Positions 1-6,300 of a stretch of 6,610 bases of DNA are shown in pieces. Below the pieces are notes generated by a model. The model saw only the letters and a program-made list of their open reading frames with translations. It was not told the origin of the DNA and ran no database searches. This stretch comes from Gammaproteobacteria bacterium. GTDB lineage: Bacteria > Pseudomonadota > Gammaproteobacteria > UWMA-0217. Each line of letters starts with the position of its first letter. Position 1 is the stretch's first letter. A program made the position numbers and the translations under genes. The DNA is taken from contig DRPO01000456.1 of NCBI GenBank assembly GCA_011330835.1, forward strand, positions 1-6,610, written 5' to 3'.

Positions 1-10
1 CGGGATGACG
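1..10. repeat. Truncated end of a REP-like palindrome at the window edge
   Basis: The first ten bases, CGGGATGACG, are the exact reverse complement of positions 144-153, which begin the complete palindromic repeat at 144-171. The window therefore appears to open inside a second copy of that element in the opposite orientation. Only ten bases are visible, so chance similarity in a GC-rich region cannot be excluded. The upstream flank would decide it. Confidence 0.45.
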
Positions 11-79
11 GGCCTAAGGTCGCCAGGGGGGGACGGACCTGAGATCGCCGGGGAGGACGGGCCCGAGGTCGCCGGGGAT
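7..79. repeat. Three imperfect tandem copies of a 24-25 bp GC-rich unit
   Basis: Copies begin with GACGG at 7, 32 and 56 (unit lengths 25, 24 and 24). Each contains GACGG, then A/GCC, then T/C A/G AG, then A/GTCGCC and a run of G. The third copy, starting GACGGGCCCGAGGTCGCC, is typical. Related cores of the form A(A/G)GTCGCCGG recur outside the array near 113 and 175, so the whole 1-182 stretch seems built from this short word. No coding role is supported, because a gene lies antisense just downstream and no start signal is evident. This looks like non-coding repeat DNA past the end of the regulator gene. Confidence 0.6.
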
Positions 80-143
80 ACGGCCTGGCGAGAATGCTGG
101 TTGACGAACATGAAGTCGCCGGGCGGACAACCTGGAAGAAAAT

Positions 144-171
144 CGTCATCCCGGCGAACGCCGGGATCCAG
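144..171. repeat. REP-like palindromic intergenic repeat
   Basis: Arms ATCCCGGCG (148-156) and CGCCGGGAT (159-167) are perfect inverted repeats around a two-base centre. As RNA this gives an eight-pair stem with a GAAC loop. The flanks CGTC (144-147) and CCAG (168-171) complete a form I recall as common in proteobacterial intergenic regions: CGTCAT, then a palindrome, then ATCCAG. Such elements are usually dispersed in many copies and may be mobilised by REP-associated transposases, end transcripts or stabilise mRNA. Here it lies downstream of the minus-strand regulator gene and is inverted relative to the partial copy at position 1. Confidence 0.65.
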
Positions 172-182
172 CCAGGTCGCCG

Positions 183-200
183 GAACCGGCCAGCCGGTTC
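183..200 (-). terminator. GC-rich hairpin just after the regulator stop codon
   Basis: GAACCGGC (183-190) and GCCGGTTC (193-200) form a perfect eight-pair inverted repeat around two central bases. It begins three bases beyond the TAG stop (203-205) of the minus-strand regulator. The position suggests a 3'-end hairpin. Read on the minus strand, it is followed by a GC-rich stretch and not a run of T, so it does not meet the usual intrinsic terminator pattern. It may instead protect the 3' end, or termination may occur further on in the REP-like element. Confidence 0.4.
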
Positions 201-202
201 AG

Positions 203-928
203 CTAACTCAGACTCTCTGGAAAGGGCCGGAGCAGCACGATCCGATGCTTGCGCCTGATCTCGATACAACGGCGATTCTGCAATTCCTTCATCAGCTTGG
301 TCACCATCTCGCGCGACGAACCGACCATCTGGGCGATGTCCCGGTGGGTGAGCGGGATCTTGATGGCCCTTTCCCCGTCGATGTCCTCCGCCAGTTTCTC
401 CAGCGTGTAGACAACGCGGTGATAGACATCGTTGAGCGCCAGATTCTTGACCGAATGGGTCAGGTAGCGGATTCGCAGCGTCAGCGCGCTGAGAAAGCTG
501 CCCGCCAGGTCGGGCCGCTCGTCCAGGCACTTTTCGAAATCTTTCCGCGAAAGGCGGGACAGGACGGACTTTTCCAGCGTCTCCACGCTGGCCGAGCGCG
601 GCGACTCGTCGATCAGCGCGATTTCGCCGAAATATTCCCCGGCTTCCTGAATGTTGAGAATGATCTTGCGACCGTTGCTGTTGTTGGCGAACACCCGAAC
701 CCGGCCCGATAGGATCACATACATGTGATCGCTGCGCTCGCCTTCGCGGATAATCAGTTCGCCTTTCGGATAGGTCGCGATATGCCCCCTGCCCGCGAAA
801 TAGTTGATGTCTTCTTCCGCCAACTCCGAAAACAGGGGTTGCGCCGCTGAGCCTCCCATGCCGCTGCCCCGCGCGCAGTCTCGAGTTTCTTGTTGCATGT
901 TTCTGGTTCCCTTATCGCCCGAAGACAT
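203..928 (-). CDS. Crp/Fnr-family cyclic-nucleotide-responsive transcriptional regulator
   Basis: A 241-aa cytoplasmic DNA-binding regulator. Residues about 31-145 form the cyclic-nucleotide-binding beta-roll. The phosphate-binding cassette FGEIALIDESPRSASV (100-115) keeps Glu102 and Arg111-Ser112, matching E. coli CRP Glu72 and Arg82-Ser83. A dimerisation helix follows (about 137-166), with Leu156-Thr157 where CRP has Thr127-Ser128. Residues about 190-234 are the winged helix-turn-helix. Its recognition helix SSREMVTKLMKEL (204-216) retains the Arg-Glu pair that in CRP reads GTGA half-sites, with Lys211 at CRP Arg185. The four-cysteine FNR iron-sulfur motif is absent (Cys only at 18, 134 and 221), so this is CRP-like. 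Met1 has AGG four bases upstream. Met11 (position 898) has AAGGGA at a better distance and may be the true start; both precede the domain. It is divergent from a nucleotidyl cyclase, its likely ligand source (inference). Confidence 0.93.
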   Translation of the reverse strand: MSSGDKGTRNMQQETRDCARGSGMGGSAAQPLFSELAEEDINYFAGRGHIATYPKGELIIREGERSDHMYVILSGRVRVFANNSNGRKIILNIQEAGEYFGEIALIDESPRSASVETLEKSVLSRLSRKDFEKCLDERPDLAGSFLSALTLRIRYLTHSVKNLALNDVYHRVVYTLEKLAEDIDGERAIKIPLTHRDIAQMVGSSREMVTKLMKELQNRRCIEIRRKHRIVLLRPFPESLS

Positions 929-1014
929 CTAGCCTGCCAATCATCACGGAAGCCACACGGCATGATATAACTTCGGATCCAACAGGATCAGCCAGCGCCG
1001 GACGCCGAACCACC
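929..1014. promoter_or_regulatory. Divergent intergenic region with probable back-to-back promoters
   Basis: These 86 bp lie between the start codons of the regulator (minus) and the cyclase (plus), so both promoters must be here or inside the genes. TATAAC at 966-971 is a good plus-strand -10 candidate (five of six) but has no convincing -35. On the minus strand TATCAT (967-962) is also five of six, so the two -10 elements would overlap and transcription in the two directions could compete. Two direct repeats are spaced by about one helical turn: CACGG at 945 and 956, and GGATC at 975 and 985. No GTGA-N6-TCAC CRP-type palindrome is present. The cyclase start has only a weak ribosome-binding site (GGAC, 11 bases upstream). 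Confidence 0.45.
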
Positions 1015-3210
1015 ATGCGTTTTCCATTGGGTATTGCAAACAGATTTGGTTTGACGAAAACCTTATCGTCTTTTTTGCAAGACCGCAATCGGCAGTTTGT
1101 CTGGAAAATGCTACTGATCAGCCTGCTGGGTAGTATTACCCTGCTTGTCCCGCCTTTTTCCCGCCTGGAAATGAGTCCCGGCCTGGACTGGCTGTTTCAG
1201 ATGCGCGGTTCGCGCCATCCGCCCGACGGCGTGCTCATCGTCACCATCGACAAGGCCTCTTCCGAAATCCTGCATCTGCCCAACCTTCCCCGTAAATGGC
1301 CGCGCGCGCTGCATGGACGGCTGGTGGAGCAGCTTTCCGCCGCCGGCGCGCCGGCGATCGGCTTCGACATCATTTTCAGCGACCCGCGCCCCGGCGACAG
1401 CGCCTTCGCCCAGGCCATGGCGAGACACCGCAATGTCGTTCTTTTCGACTATCTGGAAGCCGACAACCGCCAGGGCGTCCACATCGAAACCCGTCACCCG
1501 CCCACGCCGCGACTGGCCCAGGCGGCGCTTGCCGTTTCCCCGTTCACGCTGCCCAAGGTGCCCGAACACATCAAGCAGACCTGGCTGTTCAAACAGGGCG
1601 CCGGCAATGCGCCCACGCTGCCCGTGACGTTGCTGACCCGGCTGCTGGCGCCGGCCTTCCCCGCCTTCAATCGACTGATCCGAAATGCGCTGCCCGCCGA
1701 ATCGCCGCCGCCCGCCGGGCTGGCTCGACAACATCCCGATGAGGCGGCCATCCGCTATTTCCAGCTGTTCAAAGACCACCCGGATCTCGCCCGGCGCTTG
1801 CGAACGAGCCTCCGCGAAGCGCCCGCCCCGCTGGGAAAACCGCTGCGCGCCCTGATCTTCGCCTACGCCAGCGGCGAACACCTGATCCTCGATTTCTACG
1901 GCCCGCCCCGAACAATCCGCTCGATCCCCTATGCCGACGCCCTGGCCGGCAAACTGCCCGACCTGCGCCACACCGCCGTGCTGGTCGGTTTTTCGGAAAA
2001 CCTTCAGCCCGAGCAGAAGGACAGTTTCTACACCGTGTTCACCAACCGCGACGGCCTGGACATCAGCGGAATCGAAATTGCCGCGACGACGCTGGGCAAC
2101 CTGCTCGAAGCCCGCGCGGTCACGCCTCCATCGCTTGCCGTCCGGCTGGGGCTGGTTCTCGTTTTCGGGCTGCTCGCCGTCTGGCTGCTCGACCGTCGGC
2201 GCGGATTCGCCGCCGTTGGGGTCGCCGCCCTGATCGCCCTCGCCTACCTTGGCGGCTGCTGGCTGCTGTTTCGGCAAACCGCGTTGTGGCCGCCGGTCAC
2301 GACGCCGCTGCTGGCGCAACTCCCCGCCGCGCTGGTGCTGTCGCTGATCGGTCATTTCCACCAGGCCGCCCGGCAACGCCAGCAGGCGCACTCCGCACTG
2401 CGCTACTACGTCCCCCGGGAAGTCGCCGACCAGGCGCTCGATCGCCCCCCGGAGCGACTGTTGAAAAACCGCCAGAAAACCTTCGCCGCCTGCCTAATGA
2501 CCGACGTGACAAGTTTCACCCGCCTGTCCGAACAACTGTCGCCGGCGGACGTCCACGAGCGGATGAACGCCTACTTCCAGCTCCTGTTCCCGCTGGTGGA
2601 AGCGCGCCAGGGGCAGGTGATCGACGTCGTTGGCGACGCCATGCTCGCCATCTGGCATGACGGCGACGCCGAAACGATCCGCGAAAACGCCCTCGCCGCC
2701 GCCACCGCGATCCAGAAAACCCTCGCCTCCGGCCACCCCGCCGCCCTGCCCACCCGCATGGGCCTGCATTGCGGCGAAGTCTCGCTGGGGAACATCGGCG
2801 GCGGAAAGCACCTCGAATACCGGGCCATCGGCGACACCATCAACACCACCTCCCGCATCGAGCAACTCAACAAGCCGCTGGGCAGTCAACTGCTGGCCTC
2901 GGAAGCCATTTGCACGGGCAACCGGAATCACGCCAGCCGCTATGTCGGTCGATTCACGCTTCGAGGCAAGAAACAGGCCATCCCGATCTATCAGATTGGA
3001 TTCGTCAGCGCATCGGATGAACACGAAAAGCAATTCGAGGAAGCGCTTCGGTATTTTGAAAAAGGCGTTTTTCGTGAAGCAACCCGCCTGTTCCAGTCCA
3101 TTGCCGAAAAATCAAATGACCCCGTGGCGCAATATTTCTACTCGAAAAGTCAGAAACTTGCTTCACAACTGAGTCAAAATGGCTGGAATGGCGGCATTAT
3201 TGTGAAATAA
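1015..3210 (+). CDS. CHASE2-domain transmembrane class III nucleotidyl (adenylate/guanylate) cyclase
   Basis: A 731-aa inner-membrane cyclase that converts a nucleoside triphosphate to a cyclic nucleotide. TM1 is about 32-48. A periplasmic CHASE2 sensor follows at about 50-370, with VLIVTIDKAS, IGFDIIFSD and a terminal SGIEIAATTLGNLL typical of the family. Three clustered helices follow (about 374-392, 398-419 and 426-446), then a linker and a catalytic domain (about 485-662). Metal-binding Asp497 (MTDVTSFT) and Asp541 (VVGDAMLAIW), and transition-state Asn610 and Arg614 (GDTINTTSRIE), are all present, so catalysis is expected, as a homodimer. The base-selecting positions are Asp537 and Arg603 where class III adenylate cyclases usually have Lys and Asp/Thr, so ATP is not certain. 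A tail (663-731) has one TPR-like helical pair (about 674-711). The start at 1015 is the only reasonable one in frame; its ribosome-binding site is weak. It is divergent from the Crp-like gene and 93 bp upstream of the FecR-TPR-barrel gene. Confidence 0.93.
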   Translation: MRFPLGIANRFGLTKTLSSFLQDRNRQFVWKMLLISLLGSITLLVPPFSRLEMSPGLDWLFQMRGSRHPPDGVLIVTIDKASSEILHLPNLPRKWPRALHGRLVEQLSAAGAPAIGFDIIFSDPRPGDSAFAQAMARHRNVVLFDYLEADNRQGVHIETRHPPTPRLAQAALAVSPFTLPKVPEHIKQTWLFKQGAGNAPTLPVTLLTRLLAPAFPAFNRLIRNALPAESPPPAGLARQHPDEAAIRYFQLFKDHPDLARRLRTSLREAPAPLGKPLRALIFAYASGEHLILDFYGPPRTIRSIPYADALAGKLPDLRHTAVLVGFSENLQPEQKDSFYTVFTNRDGLDISGIEIAATTLGNLLEARAVTPPSLAVRLGLVLVFGLLAVWLLDRRRGFAAVGVAALIALAYLGGCWLLFRQTALWPPVTTPLLAQLPAALVLSLIGHFHQAARQRQQAHSALRYYVPREVADQALDRPPERLLKNRQKTFAACLMTDVTSFTRLSEQLSPADVHERMNAYFQLLFPLVEARQGQVIDVVGDAMLAIWHDGDAETIRENALAAATAIQKTLASGHPAALPTRMGLHCGEVSLGNIGGGKHLEYRAIGDTINTTSRIEQLNKPLGSQLLASEAICTGNRNHASRYVGRFTLRGKKQAIPIYQIGFVSASDEHEKQFEEALRYFEKGVFREATRLFQSIAEKSNDPVAQYFYSKSQKLASQLSQNGWNGGIIVK

Positions 3211-3215
3211 TCACT
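3201..3215. promoter_or_regulatory. GTGA-N5-TCAC palindrome over the cyclase stop codon
   Basis: TGTGAAATAATCACT has GTGA (3202-3205) and TCAC (3211-3214) as inverted half-sites centred on 3208. This is the half-site type expected for a regulator with an Arg-Glu recognition helix such as the one encoded here. The spacing is five bases where canonical CRP sites have six, so it is not a standard CRP box. If the promoter proposed at 3245-3272 is right, the centre lies near -71, a helical phase used by class I CRP activation. A short run of T follows, so a very weak hairpin terminator is the alternative reading. Confidence 0.3.
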
Positions 3216-3244
3216 TTTTGACCGGTTTATTTTCTTGCGCCTCC

Positions 3245-3272
3245 TTTACCCCGCTTTTCGATTCGGTAAAAT
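3245..3272 (+). promoter_or_regulatory. Candidate sigma70-type promoter for the FecR-TPR-barrel gene
   Basis: TTTACC (3245-3250, four of six to TTGACA) is followed after 16 bp by TAAAAT (3267-3272, five of six to TATAAT). Transcription would start near 3279, giving a leader of about 25 bases before the ATG at 3304. A further TTGACC lies at 3218-3223 with no well-spaced -10. The gene could also be co-transcribed with the cyclase, since no clear terminator separates them. Confidence 0.35.
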
Positions 3273-3303
3273 CGCTGTCCGACGGAACACCACGACTCAG
3301 GAT

Positions 3304-6300
3304 ATGTCGCCAAAGACGATTGCCTGGATAGCAATTTTCTTTCGACTGATGACAGGAACTCCCTTGGCAGCGGCTGAAGAATGCCATCCCATAGCGACCC
3401 TTGAATCCATTCAGGGCTTTGCTGAAAAACAAGCAGCGGACCAGTCTCGCTGGATACCGGTGCGTCTGGGAGACACTTTCTGCCAACGCGACAAGCTAAG
3501 GACTTCGTCAAACAGTCGCGCCGCCGTGCGTCTTGTCAATAACACCCTGGTGCGGCTGCGTCGGGACTCGACCCTCTCGTTCACCGACGTCCATACCGAA
3601 CGCAAGTCCCTGATCGAACTGCTGCGCGGCGCATTGCACATGCTCAGCCGCACGCCCCATCCACTGGAAATCAAAACGCCGTTCGTCAACGCCGCCATCG
3701 AAGGCACTGAATTCACGCTGACGGCGGAGGACAACGCCAGCGAGATCACGGTTTTCGAGGGCAAGGTCATCGCCTCCAGCGAACAGTCCCGACTGGAAAT
3801 CAATCCCAACGAAACCGGCGTGATCCGCCAGGGCGTCAAACCCGTCAAGTCCCTGCGGCTCCACCCGCGCGAGGCGGTCGCCTGGACGCTGTACTACCCC
3901 GCGATCCTGGACTGCGCGACGCTCGACGCCAACACCTGCGCCGCGGACTCTCCCTACACGTCGGTCATGGATCAACTGACGCGGAACCACCCGGAGCGCG
4001 CCCTGGCCGCGTTGCGGAAAACCGGCGACGCCTCGGGCCGTTTCCACGTCGTCGCCGCCGGCATCGACCTCATTACCGGCAATATCGCGGAAGCGAACGC
4101 GCACCTTGAGGCCGCCTCCGACGATCCGACGTTCCGGGCGGCGGCCCTGGCGCTGAAGACCATCATCGCCATCGCCCAAAACAACCTGCCCAGGGCGGAT
4201 CGCCAACTCGGCGCGGCGCTGACCAGCGATTCCCGATCGCCGCTGCCCTGGCTGGCCGGCTCCTACCTCCACCAGGCGCGGTTCGAGATTCCCGCCGCGC
4301 TGGCGCAAGCCCGAAAGGCGCTGTCGCTGGCCCCTCGCAGCGCCATCGCCAACGCCCGGGTCGCGGAACTGCTGCTGATGAGCGGCGAACTGGACAAGGC
4401 CCGCCAGGCCGCCGATCGCGCCATTCGAATCAACCCGCTGTACAGCCACAACCTCGTGTTGCTGGGCTTCGCCTCGCTGCGGGAGCGCTCGCCGCAAAGC
4501 GCCATTTCCGCCTTTCACCAGGCCATCGAGCTCGACTCCGGCGACCCGCTCGGCCATTTTGGCCTGGGCCTGATCGACATCCGCCAGAATCGCATGATCA
4601 AGGGGCGCGAGAACCTCGAACTGGCGACCCTGCTCGACCCAGGCAGCGCCCTGCTGCGCAGCTATCTCGGCAAGGCCTACTACGAAGAAAACCGCCCGAA
4701 GCGCAGCGCCGCCCAATACCGGATCGCCCAGCGTCTCGACCCCAACGACCCCACGGCCTGGTTCTACAGCGCCATTCTGCTGCACACCCTGAACCGCCCG
4801 GTCAACGCCTGGCGCGCGCTGGAACACTCCATCGCGCTCAACGGCAATCGCGGCGTCTACCGCTCGCGCATGCTGCTGGATGACGACGAAGCCGCGCGCA
4901 GCGCCTCGCTGGGACGAATCTACAACGAACTGGGTTTCGCCACGCTCGCCACCCGACAAGCCGCCGACGCACTGCAAATCAACCCCGGGGAATACGCCGC
5001 CCACCGCCTGCTGGCCGACAGCTACCTGCCGTTCAGCGACCTCGACAGCGCCCGCGACAGCGAGCTGCTGCAGGCGCAACTGCTCCAGCCGCTCAACCAC
5101 TTCCCGCTGCAATCCCCGCTGACCGACACTTCCGAACTGTTCGATGGCGCCGGCCCGACCAGCTTCGCCTTCAATGAATTCAACCCGATGTTCATCCACG
5201 AAGGGCTCGCCGCCGAAATCAACGCCATCGGCGGCAACCGGGGCGCGGCGGGCGACGACCTGATGCTCTCCTGGCTCACCCACCGGTTTTCCCTGGCCGC
5301 CAGCCAAGCCCATTTCGAAAACGATGGCGCGCGGGTCAATCAGGATTACCGCATCGACAGTTACGAACTGTTCGGCCAGGGCCGCATCGGCGAACAGACC
5401 TCGGTTCAGCTCTCGCTGCGAGACGACCGCGAACACAAGGGCGATGTGAGTCAGACATTCTTCGAAGAGGACCGCGACTCCGATATCCGCGTCCGCCGGG
5501 AAATCCGCGGCGCGCGCCTTGGCCTGACGCGGCGGCTCGCCGGCAACGCCCAGCTGCTGGTCTCGGGAATCCGGAAGGTGACCGATGAGCATTCCAGCAA
5601 TCCCATCGGCGTGGAAACGGACTCCGGCGACACGCTGACAGGAACGATCAACTCCAACGGGGATGCGACAAGCACCATGCTCGACCTCCAGTACCAGGCG
5701 CGGCTTCCCCGGACGTCTCTGGTCGCCGGAGCGAGCTACAATAGCCGGCGAGACGAACGTATCGGCGCCATCGACTTTGGCGCCGCGCCCTGCCCTTTCA
5801 GCAGTTGCGATGTGTCATCGAATGAGTCCAAACAGTCGCAACGGCGTCTCTATGGCTATTTGAGCCACGCGGGAAGGAATCAAGCCAAACTCACCTTCGG
5901 CTTGGCGTATCATAACGATTCGCGGAATAACGCCCCGACCCGGTCGAGACACTGGTTTCCGAAACTCGGCGCAACCTGGCGGATCACCCCGAAAAACCAG
6001 CTCCGGACGGCGCTGTTTCGCAGTGCGAACTCGGTCGTTGACGCCTCGCAATATCAAACCCTGGAGCCTACCCAGATCAATGGCTTCAACCAGATACACG
6101 ACGAGCAGGAAAACGCCGCCTCGTGGAATCTGGGGCTGGGGCTGAAAAGCCGGATTACGCCACGCTTGATCGCGGATATCGAATGGCTGAGCAGAGACAT
6201 CGAATATTCAGTCGATACCGTAGTTTTTGGAAATGGGGCATCCAACCACCAAGTTATCGATGTAAACGCCCGCGACACGTCAGAAAAAATATTCTTTTAT

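Noticed and set aside
7..79. Tandem repeats as a CRISPR array
   Set aside because: Units of 24-25 bp abut directly without unique spacers, and the copies are imperfect.
5..712. Plus-strand open frame of 235 codons whose start encodes an eight-residue repeat
   Set aside because: The repeat arises because the tandem unit is 24 bp. The rest of the frame is antisense to the well-supported Crp-like gene and shows no domain.
203..928. Oxygen-sensing FNR identity for the regulator
   Set aside because: The clustered N-terminal cysteines that bind the iron-sulfur centre are absent, while the cyclic-nucleotide phosphate-binding Arg and Glu are present.
754..963. Minus-strand 69-codon frame overlapping the regulator's start
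   Set aside because: It is an out-of-frame reading of the regulator's 5' end and shows no independent evidence.
1111..2391. Minus-strand open frame of 426 codons opposite the CHASE2 cyclase
   Set aside because: It has a low-complexity Gly/Gln/Arg-rich translation and lies wholly antisense to a gene with clear domain motifs; it is a composition artefact.
3201..3219. Intrinsic terminator of the cyclase gene
   Set aside because: The stem GTGA/TCAC is only four pairs with a five-base loop. The T run is present, but such a stem would be too weak, so the operator-like reading was preferred at low confidence.
3508..5592. Long minus-strand open frame of 694 codons opposite the FecR-TPR-barrel gene
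   Set aside because: It is a mirror of the GC-rich plus-strand gene. Its product is low-complexity (rich in G, R, Q, A and V) with no recognisable domain, while the plus strand shows a signal peptide, FecR, TPR repeats and barrel strands in order.
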